Shown here piece by piece: positions 26,514 through 36,133 of a DNA stretch of 64,000 nt; positions within the stretch are counted from its first letter, which is position 1, and every line of letters starts with the position of its first letter. Source of the DNA: Candidatus Zixiibacteriota bacterium (lineage in GTDB: Bacteria; Zixibacteria; MSB-5A5; GN15; JAAZOE01); contig JAZGGI010000035.1 of assembly GCA_036480375.1 (NCBI GenBank), positions 36,147-100,146 on the forward strand, written 5' to 3'. Below the pieces are notes generated by a model, which was given only the letters and a program-made list of their open reading frames with translations, had not been told where the DNA came from and ran no database searches. Made by a program: the position numbers and the translations under genes.

Positions 26514-28262
26514 ATGAGGTACAGAGCACTAACCCTGTGGGCAATTTTGGCAATTTTTATAGCGACGGGGGTGGCGGCGCAAGAAAGTCCGTGGCCGAAA
26601 TTTCGTCATGATAAAAAGAATACGGGACATACGCCTTACACCGGTCCTTCTACGCCTGAGGTAGTCTGGACATTTCAGGCTGATGACGGGATCGTGTCCT
26701 CGCCGATCATCGGGTATGACGGTACAATTTACGTCGGGGCGGGGTGGCATTATTTTGGCACAACGGATTCATGCCTGTATGCTCTTACACCCGACGGCAA
26801 CGTAAAATGGTGTTTTAAGGGGCAGGCGGGGTTTTTCTCAACACCCGTATTGGGACCGGATGGAACTCTGTATATAACCTGTATCGATGGGCATATATAC
26901 GCGATTGAAGATTCGGTTACTTACGGCAAGCAAAAATGGCGTACATTCCTGGATTATCCGTTCAGCCTCTGTTCTCCTGCGATCAGCGATGACGGCTCAA
27001 CTGTTTACGCCGGTACTCCAAGCTTTAAATTCTTCGCCATTGACGCCTCAAGCGGGACGATTAATTGGAGCTATCAAACCGGATGGTGCATTATTTCATC
27101 TCCAGCCATTAGAGACGATGGTTCCATAGTTGTTGGTTCAAAGGATCATCGTTTGCGCGCTTTTAGCGATGCTCTCAAGGGACCTATCTGGGAATTTCCG
27201 ACCGGCACGTTTTTTGATGGACATTTAGTCGATTGCTCTCCGGCTATTGCCGAGGACGGTACGATTTATGTCGGTTCAGATCCCTATGGAGCCTCGGGTC
27301 AAGGACCTTTCGAGCAACCAACGAGCACGAGTTTTTGGGCCGTCAATTCCGATGGAACTCTTAAATGGATATTTGAAACCGGTGACGGAGTAGAATCATC
27401 TCCGGCTATCGGACCGGATGGAACAATTTATTTTGGCTCTTATGACAGCTGCTTTTATGCATTGACTGATATGGGCAACGAGGGAGTTCAAAAGTGGAAA
27501 TTCAAAACCGGTGGAAAGATTGACGGTTCGGCAACGGTCGGTGGTGACGGCGTCATATATTTCGGTTCCCGGGATTCTACTTTATATGCCCTTTATCCCG
27601 ATGGCTCAGTGAAATGGACTTTTCCGCTTGACGACGGTACGGAATGTTCACCCACAATTGATGATAAGGGAAATCTCTATATTGGTACGTTTGGCGGGAC
27701 ACTATACGTTTTGGGCACCGGTTTGCCTGATGTAGGCGTCACTTCGATAGATATGCCTGGTATGGTGCAGACAGAAGTCTCCTACGTTCCCTCCGCCAGC
27801 ATTCATAATTTCAGGAGTGACGGTCAGACTTTTGATGTCACCTGTAAAATTGAAGCAAATGAAGTTGAGGTTTATTCGGATACAAGAACTTTTACCAATT
27901 TTAGCGGTATAACTAACGCGAATTTTAATCTATGGCTGGTCGGTCCCGACTTAGGCGTCGAATATACCGTTACAGTTACCTCAGTTCTGGCGTCGGATGA
28001 AAATATGGAAAATAATCAGCAAGTGTTCACGCTGTCATCTTCTGACGTGCAATTCGCGTGTGGCGATGCCAATGGTGATGGAACAACGAATGTTGGCGAC
28101 GCCGTTTATCTGATTAATTATGTATTTAAAAGCGGCTCGGCGCCCAATCCGGTTGAAGCGGGAGACGCCAACTGCGATGGCTCTACTAATGTCGGCGACG
28201 CGGTATATATTATCAATTATGTCTTTAAGGGCGGGGCCGGTCCCTGTGAATCCTGTCCCTGA
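26514..28262 (+). CDS. Secreted PQQ-type beta-propeller protein with dockerin
   Basis: A 582-residue protein with a strong Shine-Dalgarno (GGAGG) before ATG 26514 and a signal peptide ending ATGVAAQ. Residues about 30-390 are repeated blades of the PQQ-like type: SSPIIGYDGTIYVGAG, STPVLGPDGTLYITC, SSPAIRDDGSIVVGS, CSPAIAEDGTIYVGS and SSPAIGPDGTIYFGS, giving at least six or seven blades. No PQQ cofactor site is evident, so it is probably a binding or structural propeller. A CARDB/Ig-like beta domain (about 400-500) and a dockerin pair (CGDANGDGTTNVGDAVYL; ANCDGSTNVGDAVYI) ending PCESCP complete it. Confidence 0.88.
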   Translation: MRYRALTLWAILAIFIATGVAAQESPWPKFRHDKKNTGHTPYTGPSTPEVVWTFQADDGIVSSPIIGYDGTIYVGAGWHYFGTTDSCLYALTPDGNVKWCFKGQAGFFSTPVLGPDGTLYITCIDGHIYAIEDSVTYGKQKWRTFLDYPFSLCSPAISDDGSTVYAGTPSFKFFAIDASSGTINWSYQTGWCIISSPAIRDDGSIVVGSKDHRLRAFSDALKGPIWEFPTGTFFDGHLVDCSPAIAEDGTIYVGSDPYGASGQGPFEQPTSTSFWAVNSDGTLKWIFETGDGVESSPAIGPDGTIYFGSYDSCFYALTDMGNEGVQKWKFKTGGKIDGSATVGGDGVIYFGSRDSTLYALYPDGSVKWTFPLDDGTECSPTIDDKGNLYIGTFGGTLYVLGTGLPDVGVTSIDMPGMVQTEVSYVPSASIHNFRSDGQTFDVTCKIEANEVEVYSDTRTFTNFSGITNANFNLWLVGPDLGVEYTVTVTSVLASDENMENNQQVFTLSSSDVQFACGDANGDGTTNVGDAVYLINYVFKSGSAPNPVEAGDANCDGSTNVGDAVYIINYVFKGGAGPCESCP

Positions 28263-28287
28263 TAAATCTATATTTATCGTCTTTTTC

Positions 28288-28312
28288 AAAACCCCGTGTT
28301 ACGCGGGGTTTT
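28288..28312 (+). terminator. Rho-independent terminator after the propeller-dockerin gene
   Basis: A 9-bp stem aaaaccccg / cggggtttt is followed by a T-rich run, 25 bases after the stop codon. Confidence 0.9.
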
Positions 28313-28455
28313 ATTTTTGGTTGAATTATTCAATACCATATTGTAGTAATGTGAAAGCTAAAGGACATAGCCATCGCTGTCGAAATTAATATTGATAACA
28401 GAATTCTTGCACATTCAACCGGACTAATCCCTTGTTTACCTTTTGGAGGTTTATC

Positions 28456-30033
28456 ATGATATCCGGTAATATCAAATTTAGAATTCTCGAACCGATTATT
28501 TTAACTTTATTGGGAATCATAGTTCTGGCCGGTCCGGCAAATTCCCTGGAACTTGAGCAATATGAAAAGCTGACGGCATTGATGGATTCCGCATTGGTCA
28601 ATGAAGTCAATATCTTCGCTCCCGAAGTATGGAAGAAGGCTCAGCAATCATACGAAAAGGCCAAAAAATCAGTCGATTTGAGGAAAAAGCAGAAAGAGGT
28701 TGACAAAAACACTTCCAAAGCGACCGAATACGTGGAGAACGCAATCAAAGCCGCTGAGGTCGGAAAGCTGACTTTGAAGGAATACCTGGAGCCTCGCAAC
28801 AAGGCGATTGAAGCTCAGGCGCCGATTCATGTCCTGAGTCTTTATAGCAAAGCGGAACAACAATTTCTCAAGGCGACATTAAAGGCTGAAAAGGGCGATG
28901 TTAAGGGTGCTTTGAAGGAGGCTGAAAAATCGAATTCACTTTTTGATGTCGCGGAATTGGAAGCTATAAAGATTGAAATTATGGGGAAAGCCGATAAGCT
29001 TATAGCCAAAGCGATTGCGGATGATGCCGGCAAATACGCCCTTTCAACTCTGGACAAAGCCCAAACAGCAAGGCAAAAGACTGATGCCTTACTTTCCGGG
29101 GACAGGTATAATCGAAAAGAATCAGTTGAGGAGGCGAATCGCGCCGAATATGAAGCTCGCCACGCTTCGGATATCGCATTATCCGTTCGGTCATTGAATC
29201 GGAATGACCAGGCCTGGGAAAAACTGATGTTGCTTTATGAAATTCAAATGAATCGGGTGGGACAGTCATTGGGAATGGATTTTCTTCCCTTTGACGAAGG
29301 GCCTTCGGCCGCGGCGGAATTGATGATCAGAAAGATTACGGAGCTCGAAAATAGAAATTCGTCTCTTTCAGAAAACAGCGAAAACCTCACTTCCGGTATC
29401 AACGATCAATTAAGCTCGGCTCTAACGAAACTGGGAGTATCATCCGACCAATCCGATCCGGTACCCATGGCGCAAGCGGTCAATGAAGCGATTGATAATT
29501 TGCTCGAGGATAAAGCCGGTATCTCAGATGAACTGGTTTCGGCCCAGCAAAAATTGACGGAACTTGAATCAAGTCATGAGCAAGTCGAGGCGGCTTTGGC
29601 CGTTCGAGTTAAACAGGAAGAAAAATTCAAAAAAGCCAAAACCTTGCTAAATCCTTCGGAAGGCGAGGTTTTATTTAATTCCTCAAACGATGTTGTACTG
29701 CGTCTCGGGGGCTTGTCATTTGATATTGGCAAGAGTAAAATCAAAGATGAGCATATTCCCTTATTGGAAAAAGTAAAAGAGATAATTAAGATGTTTCCCG
29801 AGGCTGAGTTGGTGGTCGAAGGGCATACCGACGCTTCCGGCGATCCGTTGTCCAATATGCAGCTTTCCGAGAAACGCGCGTTTGCGGTTATGCAATATTT
29901 AAGGCAGAGTTTGTTAATCTCGGCGGATAAAATCATGTTTATGGGATATGGAAGTGATCGACCCATCGCGTCGAACCAGACCGAAGAAGGACGATCAAAG
30001 AATCGCCGCATCGACATTATTATCATGCGATGA
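28456..30033 (+). CDS. OmpA-family protein with long coiled-coil/DUF4398-like region
   Basis: A 525-residue envelope protein from ATG 28456 (GGAGGTTT upstream; signal peptide ending ANSLELEQ). Residues about 35-250 are alanine- and lysine-rich helices with a repeating pattern (WKKAQQSYEKAKKSVDLRKK, YSKAEQQFLKATLKAEKGDV), resembling DUF4398-type lipoproteins. A second coiled-coil region is seen at about 290-390. The C-terminal OmpA domain (about 405-525) has the peptidoglycan-binding signature VVEGHTDASGDPLSNMQLSE and SKNRRIDIIIMR. It should link the outer envelope to the cell wall. A stop-proximal terminator shows it is a single-gene unit. Confidence 0.87.
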   Translation: MISGNIKFRILEPIILTLLGIIVLAGPANSLELEQYEKLTALMDSALVNEVNIFAPEVWKKAQQSYEKAKKSVDLRKKQKEVDKNTSKATEYVENAIKAAEVGKLTLKEYLEPRNKAIEAQAPIHVLSLYSKAEQQFLKATLKAEKGDVKGALKEAEKSNSLFDVAELEAIKIEIMGKADKLIAKAIADDAGKYALSTLDKAQTARQKTDALLSGDRYNRKESVEEANRAEYEARHASDIALSVRSLNRNDQAWEKLMLLYEIQMNRVGQSLGMDFLPFDEGPSAAAELMIRKITELENRNSSLSENSENLTSGINDQLSSALTKLGVSSDQSDPVPMAQAVNEAIDNLLEDKAGISDELVSAQQKLTELESSHEQVEAALAVRVKQEEKFKKAKTLLNPSEGEVLFNSSNDVVLRLGGLSFDIGKSKIKDEHIPLLEKVKEIIKMFPEAELVVEGHTDASGDPLSNMQLSEKRAFAVMQYLRQSLLISADKIMFMGYGSDRPIASNQTEEGRSKNRRIDIIIMR

Positions 30034-30062
30034 AAATTCGCATCAGCTACAAATAATAAAAA

Positions 30063-30090
30063 AAAAGCCCCGTACAACCGGGGCTTTTTA
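30063..30090. terminator. Bidirectional terminator
   Basis: The stem aaaagcccc / ggggctttt with a loop of about 8 bases lies between the convergent OmpA-family gene and the outer-membrane gene, with A-run and T-run on the two sides. Confidence 0.92.
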
Positions 30091-30115
30091 TAAAAATCAC
30101 TTTCTAATCTGAAAA

Positions 30116-31912
30116 TTACGGTTTGAACTGAAAACTCAACCACCATTCAGCGATACGAAAATCGTCTTCAATTTCGGGATTTATAAGCAGGCGAATATTG
30201 AATTGATCCGAGACTGATATGTCAAAATTAGTTATTATCGCTGTTTCATCTTCGGTAATGTTTTCTTCGGGCAGGGTATATCTTTCTCCGAAATACGATT
30301 CCGAATCAATTGCTCCATTATCGTTTTCTTCGCGGAGGGTAAAGTAGGCCGTCGTAATATCCGAGGTTTTCCAGCCTTCCAGAATGCGATTAACTCCAAA
30401 AGTAATATGTAAAAAATCCGCGGTCTTAATTTTCAGCATGACCGGAATTTGTAACGTCCAATAGGTTGACTCATATTCCCACACCAGGAATTTATCCTCA
30501 AACATACCGCGCTGGTATGAATATGATGGATTACCGTTTACTTCATATTGAGATTCGGACCATCGTTCTGCTATAACCGGTTCATTACTATGCTGAACGG
30601 TTTTGTTACGGGCGAAATACGAACCGGCATAAACAGTATGATTATTCTTGAGTCTCCATTGATTGCTTATCATGGCCTGATGAGAATATTCCTTGCGGGA
30701 ACCGTATCCGGCCCTGTCATCGTGTGTCCAGGAAAATCCTTCATGATTATAAGTCATCATATCATATGAATATTGCGAAGCATAATATGATGTGTCACGC
30801 ACTGTCAAAGAATTTGTTATATCTATATTGGAACGGCCATAACGATAATAGGCTGAGATTTTCTTATCCGTATCTATTTTTCGTTCCAGAGATATTCGAC
30901 CGTACCAGGTGTCTCCGTCTCGGTTCCAGGCTTTATCGGTTCGCGACGAGCTGATGTTGTATCCCCAACGAGTCGACACATCGGGGTTATTCCATGAATA
31001 CTCCGATGAATCCAGGGTCAGATAACTCTGGTCGGCGGAGCCGGACAAATACCCTATCTTGGCGCCGCCTGTTAATTCTTTGGAAAATTGATATATGATC
31101 CCGCCGCTGATATCAATGTGATCATAATCCTGATTGCGTGATTCTTCTTCGTATCGATGCCATTCATAATCGTAAGATACGCCGTATTCATCATTGCGGG
31201 AATTGATATATCCGCCATCGCGGCTGTGAATTGTTCGATTCAGAGATAGGCCAAATGTCAACTTTTCGGATGGCGCGAAACCGGTAAATAGAGAAAACAA
31301 ATGCGCCTGAGTCAGCAGTTCATCTTTTCCGAAATAGCGATCCTCAACCGGGATTATAGGAGCATCTACAAGAGTATTCTCACCGAAGGCGTCATATCCA
31401 AAACGATAAATATAATTCCAGGTTGGGACAGTGTAATATTTTTCCTGCTTATATATCATCTGATATGTTCCCCCCAGGAATGGACCGTTTCTTTTACGGC
31501 CCATCGGATACGATAGAATTCCAAAAGACAGGGTCGGTTGCGGCTCGTCCCGAGTTATGTTATACCATCTTCGGTCGGGATAATAATACATGTCGTAGAC
31601 AGGCATGGCATAGTAATTACCAATGACTTCTTCTTCAGTACGATCGCCTCGAAAATCGAGGTATATCAAATAATCTTTACCGTCTATTTCCGGTAGATTC
31701 GCGGGATTGAGATGTAATCTGAGAAATGAGTCGTCTATTAGCCCTACGGCGGCATCACCGAAACGGTGCAGACCGTATGGATTGAGAAAATAACTTTTGA
31801 AATAGAGGCTGGATTGCTCAAAACTTTTTTCAGTAACTCGTTCACCCCAATACTGCCCGTAGCCCAGACAGGGCAGCAAACAAAATAGAAGCAGGAATTT
31901 TTTCATAGTCAT
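30116..31912 (-). CDS. Predicted outer-membrane beta-barrel protein
   Basis: A 598-residue protein with a signal peptide (MTMKKFLLLFCLLPCLGYGQ). The rest is rich in Tyr, Trp, Ser, Gly and alternating polar/hydrophobic strands (YGRISLERKIDTDKKISAYY, then SLFTGFAPSEKLTFGLSLNR) and ends in aromatic-terminated strands, the last residues being WWLSFQFKP. This pattern is characteristic of outer-membrane barrels, with roughly 16-22 strands possible. No domain of known function is recognised. Two adjacent start codons (residues 1 and 3) share the Shine-Dalgarno GGGGG. The gene is convergent with the OmpA-family gene and shares its terminator. Confidence 0.75.
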   Translation of the reverse strand: MTMKKFLLLFCLLPCLGYGQYWGERVTEKSFEQSSLYFKSYFLNPYGLHRFGDAAVGLIDDSFLRLHLNPANLPEIDGKDYLIYLDFRGDRTEEEVIGNYYAMPVYDMYYYPDRRWYNITRDEPQPTLSFGILSYPMGRKRNGPFLGGTYQMIYKQEKYYTVPTWNYIYRFGYDAFGENTLVDAPIIPVEDRYFGKDELLTQAHLFSLFTGFAPSEKLTFGLSLNRTIHSRDGGYINSRNDEYGVSYDYEWHRYEEESRNQDYDHIDISGGIIYQFSKELTGGAKIGYLSGSADQSYLTLDSSEYSWNNPDVSTRWGYNISSSRTDKAWNRDGDTWYGRISLERKIDTDKKISAYYRYGRSNIDITNSLTVRDTSYYASQYSYDMMTYNHEGFSWTHDDRAGYGSRKEYSHQAMISNQWRLKNNHTVYAGSYFARNKTVQHSNEPVIAERWSESQYEVNGNPSYSYQRGMFEDKFLVWEYESTYWTLQIPVMLKIKTADFLHITFGVNRILEGWKTSDITTAYFTLREENDNGAIDSESYFGERYTLPEENITEDETAIITNFDISVSDQFNIRLLINPEIEDDFRIAEWWLSFQFKP

Positions 31913-32374
31913 AAACCCCCTTCACGATAATCTATAAAATTGTTACTTCGCTGAATCCTTCACACCACAACTCAGTAACAGCATTCAATTTCTATGCCGG
32001 GATAAGTTGGATTTTTGTTATGCATAATTTAGTGCGAGATAACAGGTTGAAAAGTAGGTCGATTTGGATTTTGATATTCAGTGTACCTGAGGAGGCTAAA
32101 CGTACCACAGGGGACGTTTCTAATACCAAGTGGCAGAACTAAGTACTAATAACTTGATATGCCCAAATCGAAATTATTACACCGCGACATACCGATTCTT
32201 TGAGCGATGGCATCTTACAATCTTCATATTTTTGTTTTACATTTATTCATAATCATGATTTAAAAGGTTTGAACGATTTATCGTATTTTCTCGTCACCTA
32301 TGTGAGAAGCAGGTTCATCATAATGCCGGACATTTGATGCTATGTAACTTTTGCAGGCAAAGGGAAAATCGTTT
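31913..32374. other. Intergenic stretch, no gene seen
   Basis: About 460 bases between divergent genes. Both strands were read; only short frames without ribosome-binding sites are present. No strong inverted repeat was found. Confidence 0.45.
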
Positions 32375-33112
32375 ATGAATAGCAAAAAGCCGTATAATTA
32401 TGTCAAGGGATTAAGTAAAAGCGACAATCTTGGCAGCGTCCTCTCTGTCGATTTCAATCCTAAAAAGATATGCTCTTTTGATTGCATTTATTGCGGTGTC
32501 GGCCGCACGACCGATAAAACGCTGCTTAGACAGGAATTTTATCCCGTCGAAGAAGTATATGGTGAAATACGGGATTGGATTGATGAAAACAGCCAGCCCG
32601 AATTCGCTTTGCTGACCGGCAGTGGCGAACCGATGTTATATCTTGGATTAGGGCGTCTCGCCAGACTCATAAAATCGAATATACCGGGACTAAAGCTAAT
32701 AGTGTATTCAAATGGCTCTCTTCTCAAAAGGAGCGAGGTTAGGCAGGAAATTTCAGTAATTGATCAGGTGATCATAAATTTAAATTCAGCTGATGAGGAT
32801 ATCCTTTTGAAAATTTGCAGACCTCATCGGGATTTCCGATTTGACGAGTTAATTGACAGCATAAAGCAATTCAGAAAGGAATTTCGTGGCATATTATGGA
32901 TAGATGTTGTCTTAATAAAAGGAATAAATACTTCTGCATATGTGCTCGAGAAATTGCTTAATACAATTGAAGACATTTCCCCTGATCGGTGTACAATTGG
33001 ACAGCCAAAATCTAAATCAAAAGACGGAACTAATCGGGAGAAAGTAGAAATTTCAGAAGAGCTCAGAAAGAAGTGGAGTAATTTACCATTTCGAATTGAT
33101 TACAATATTTAA
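32375..33112 (+). CDS. Radical SAM protein (short MoaA/NifB-like family)
   Basis: A 245-residue enzyme from ATG 32375, chosen over a TTG eight codons upstream. The cluster motif CSFDCIYCGVG (CxxxCxxC) lies at about residue 34. GSGEPMLYLGLGRLARLIKS is the usual glycine-rich SAM-contact segment, and KLIVYSNGSLLKR and the DVVLIKGIN strand match the TIM-barrel core. The protein lacks an extra Fe-S domain and is close in size to uncharacterised radical SAM proteins typified by archaeal and deltaproteobacterial homologues. The substrate is unknown. No maturation or substrate peptide gene is adjacent. Confidence 0.85.
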   Translation: MNSKKPYNYVKGLSKSDNLGSVLSVDFNPKKICSFDCIYCGVGRTTDKTLLRQEFYPVEEVYGEIRDWIDENSQPEFALLTGSGEPMLYLGLGRLARLIKSNIPGLKLIVYSNGSLLKRSEVRQEISVIDQVIINLNSADEDILLKICRPHRDFRFDELIDSIKQFRKEFRGILWIDVVLIKGINTSAYVLEKLLNTIEDISPDRCTIGQPKSKSKDGTNREKVEISEELRKKWSNLPFRIDYNI

Positions 33113-33144
33113 CGTTTATTCAGATAATGGTTTCGGTCATTATT

Positions 33145-33630
33145 TTATCCAAAGACTCTTTCTTTCCCAATTACCCGTCTTAATACCATGATTTGTCCAC
33201 CGTGGTGAAAATCATGCATGCACAAAAATAGGGCTCCATGTATGCGACTGTTCTTCCATTCGGTAAAGATTTGAATTTCCTCTTCAAGTTTTTCATCCTC
33301 AATTTTATCAAGGACGCTGAAGATTTTATCATACAGGTAATCCATTTTGAGCTTTATCTCTTCCAATGACGGATAGACCGACGAATCAGATGCAAGAACG
33401 GCTCCTCTTGAGAAAAGTTCGGTCCAATTTTTGGGGAAATCCGTTTCATCAGTCAAGCAGTTCAATATTTGAGATAGTCCCCTGGCCATATGTCCGACTT
33501 CCCAGCGTATATGATTGGGGTAGCCGTCCAAACGAAACAAAGAATCCTCTTCGGTAATGTTCTTTAAAAGTGCGTCAATGCCGCCTTTGCACCTTTCCAG
33601 TATAAATTTTAAGTGTTCTCTCTTTTGCAT
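33145..33630 (-). CDS. DinB-family protein
   Basis: A 161-residue four-helix-bundle protein. Candidate metal-binding histidines lie in WEVGHMARGL (helix 2) and in MHDFHHGGQIMVLRR (helix 4), the arrangement of DinB/YfiT-type metal-dependent proteins, some of which are thiol-S-transferases. ATG 33630 begins MQKREHLKFILERC. It is convergent with the radical SAM gene and single. Its role, possibly thiol or stress chemistry, is not determinable here. Confidence 0.82.
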   Translation of the reverse strand: MQKREHLKFILERCKGGIDALLKNITEEDSLFRLDGYPNHIRWEVGHMARGLSQILNCLTDETDFPKNWTELFSRGAVLASDSSVYPSLEEIKLKMDYLYDKIFSVLDKIEDEKLEEEIQIFTEWKNSRIHGALFLCMHDFHHGGQIMVLRRVIGKERVFG

Positions 33631-33741
33631 TCAATTTTCGCCTTTCAAATAAATCCAAATTGTTTACCGTGTATTTAGTGTGTTAGGATAATAAACGGAA
33701 ACGGCTATTTCAATACATCAAAGTATTAATTTTTAGAGGTT

Positions 33742-35694
33742 CTATTTTGTTCGTCGATACAATAAATATCCCAGTGCGGCAAAAAGAGCCAGAGAGACGA
33801 TTTCGCCCATTGGTTCCGGCCAGACTAAGCCGATTCCGGTCGGCTTTTCAAAATAGAACGCATAGAGGGCCAACCCAACGCCGAGAAGTCCTTCGCCTCC
33901 GATAAGTCCCGATCCGAAAAGAATACCTTTTTCTCTCCGGTTTTTCAATTCCGTTTCGTCGTTTTTAAAACGCGTTTCAACATATTGCCTGATACATCCG
34001 CCGAGGAAAATTGGAGTCATAGTCGAAACGGGAAGATATAGCCCGACCGCGAACGGCAGCGACGGCAGGGAGCATAGTTCCACTACCGCTCCGAGGAAAA
34101 ATCCCGCCATAAAAAGCCCCCAGGGAATACCTGACTGCATTAATCCTTCGACAATTGTTTTTATCAATGTCGCTTGGGGAGCGGGTAAATCGGGAGAGCC
34201 AAATTGATAAATATTATGCAGAATCACAACCGAAGCGCATACCGCCAAAGCGCTGGTGGTAGCTCCGATTAACTCTCCGATTTGTTGTTTATATGGAGTC
34301 GCTCCTACAAGAAATCCGGTTTTTAGATCCTGCGATGTGTCACCGGCAATTGATGCCGCGACACATACGACCGTTCCAATTGTCAGGACGGTGGCCATCC
34401 CGAGAGCATCAGTCCAGCCAATGGCGACAAAGACAAGGCTAATGCCGATTAGGGTTACGATTGTCATCCCCGAAGTCGGGTTGGATGTGACTCCCACCAA
34501 TCCCACAATACGCGAACTGACCGTTACGAAGAAAAAGGCAAAGATGGCAATAGCGGGGGCTGCTATCAATCTCATCGTCAATGATGGCGAACCGCTCAAT
34601 ATGCCAGGAATGATTGCCAGTACTCCTGTGATTACAACAATTCCGATAATCACATATAAAAGAGGAATATCAATATCGGTGCGACTCCTGGTTTCGTTTT
34701 CATTTGTTTCCGTTGAAGTGTTATTTCTAAATCGAGTACCAATTTCCCGAAATCCGATTTTGAAAGATTTAATCATTGTTGGGATGGACCGGATAATCGT
34801 TGTAATTCCGCCAAAGGCGACGGCTCCGGCTCCAACATATCGGATATATCTATTCCAAATTTCATCAGGAGACATGTCGCTCAAAATTTTAGTAGTTTCA
34901 GGAAATAACGGGAGCGATAAGTTTTCGCCAAAATATGCTATCAGCGGTATCAAGACCATCCATGATACCAGGCTGCCGGCAACCATGATAGCGGAGATGC
35001 GATATCCTAGGATATATCCAACTCCCAGGAGTACGGGATAAGTCTTGATTCCTATTTGAGCTTTATTAATGAACGGCAGTTGTACAGAAACGCTTTTGGG
35101 CCAGAGATGAAGGATGGCGTAGCAGCATTTGTAAAAGAAGCCGATTATTAAACCAAGGAAGATATTTCCGGCTCCGGCTCCTCCCTTGTCGCTGGCCATA
35201 AGAACCTTGGCGCAGGCGGTTCCTTCCGGATACGGCAATTTGCCGTGCTCATCTTTGATAAGTAATCGTCGCAATGGGATCATAAAGAGAATACCAAGAA
35301 GACCACCGAGAACGGCCAAGCCCGCCATTTGAAAAATTGAAGGATTCATTCCCCATAGGAATAAAGCCGGTAAAGTAAAGATGACACCAGAAGCGAGCGA
35401 TGAGCTGGCGGAACCGATGGTTTGAGAAGTGTTTCCCTCAAGAATAGTTGTACTTCCGAGTAGTCTTTTAGTCAATCGAAACACGCCAACGGTCATGACC
35501 GCAACCGGTATCGAAGTCGAAACCGTAATGCCGACGAGTAATCCCAAATAGGCATTGGCGGCGCCGAACAGAATCCCGAAAATTATACCGGCAATTACCG
35601 ATTTAACCGTGAATTCGGCGATTGATTCTTCTTTTCCAATATATGGCTGGAAATTATTTGAGCCGGGTTTGTCAGAATTCTTGATGGTTGTCAC
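33742..35694 (-). CDS. Oligopeptide transporter, OPT family
   Basis: A 650-residue inner-membrane transporter with about 14-16 hydrophobic helices. It begins with a short cytosolic tail and then FTVKSVIAGIIFGILFGAAN, with characteristic GNTSQTIGSASSSLASGVIF, PYPEGTACAKVLMASDKGG and GDTSQDLKTGFLVGATPYKQ motifs. Bacterial OPT proteins import peptides or metal-siderophore complexes using proton gradients. It is a single gene; no peptidase is adjacent. The length is normal for bacterial OPT members. Confidence 0.93.
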   Translation of the reverse strand: MTTIKNSDKPGSNNFQPYIGKEESIAEFTVKSVIAGIIFGILFGAANAYLGLLVGITVSTSIPVAVMTVGVFRLTKRLLGSTTILEGNTSQTIGSASSSLASGVIFTLPALFLWGMNPSIFQMAGLAVLGGLLGILFMIPLRRLLIKDEHGKLPYPEGTACAKVLMASDKGGAGAGNIFLGLIIGFFYKCCYAILHLWPKSVSVQLPFINKAQIGIKTYPVLLGVGYILGYRISAIMVAGSLVSWMVLIPLIAYFGENLSLPLFPETTKILSDMSPDEIWNRYIRYVGAGAVAFGGITTIIRSIPTMIKSFKIGFREIGTRFRNNTSTETNENETRSRTDIDIPLLYVIIGIVVITGVLAIIPGILSGSPSLTMRLIAAPAIAIFAFFFVTVSSRIVGLVGVTSNPTSGMTIVTLIGISLVFVAIGWTDALGMATVLTIGTVVCVAASIAGDTSQDLKTGFLVGATPYKQQIGELIGATTSALAVCASVVILHNIYQFGSPDLPAPQATLIKTIVEGLMQSGIPWGLFMAGFFLGAVVELCSLPSLPFAVGLYLPVSTMTPIFLGGCIRQYVETRFKNDETELKNRREKGILFGSGLIGGEGLLGVGLALYAFYFEKPTGIGLVWPEPMGEIVSLALFAALGYLLYRRTK

Positions 35695-35858
35695 TCCCTT
35701 TTCGTGATGTGCGATAGAATTTAGAGTAACTTTAATCGCTCAAAATACGTCATTTTTTCATTTCAGTCAATCGCGGATTGGATTAAAAAGTCGACTTTTG
35801 AGTAACTCTCCGCAGAGATACAGATTCCGCATTGATTATTTAAATATAAAAAAAATCG

Positions 35859-35887
35859 TTGACATAATTGTGTTAAGAGGTTATTAT
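35859..35887 (+). promoter_or_regulatory. Near-consensus sigma70-like promoter
   Basis: TTGACA (35859-35864), a 17-base spacer and TATTAT (35882-35887), about 245 bases before the cohesin/dockerin gene. This is the best promoter match in the window and implies a long untranslated leader. Confidence 0.75.
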
Positions 35888-36133
35888 GTCAGTGTACAAC
35901 TGTTCACGCCGTGTTATATACATATTAGAGATTGTAAAGCAAACTGGATCATTTTGTGGTTTGTGGGAATTGCGATGGGGCGTGAATATATTTTGTATCA
36001 TCTCTGTATTTTTTCTCGCCCGGTATATAGACTTATTGTGCATTAGATTTATGCGGCTATTAAGGGAGGTTTATGTAAATCGTAAGATAAGGAAATGCTT
36101 GAAACCACCATCATTAGTAGTAAAGGAGGAATT
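35888..36133 (+). other. Long 5' leader of the cohesin/dockerin gene
   Basis: About 240 bases lie between the promoter and the gene start. Only weak short frames are present. No known riboswitch was recognised, but the length leaves room for one or for a leader-based control. Confidence 0.35.
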
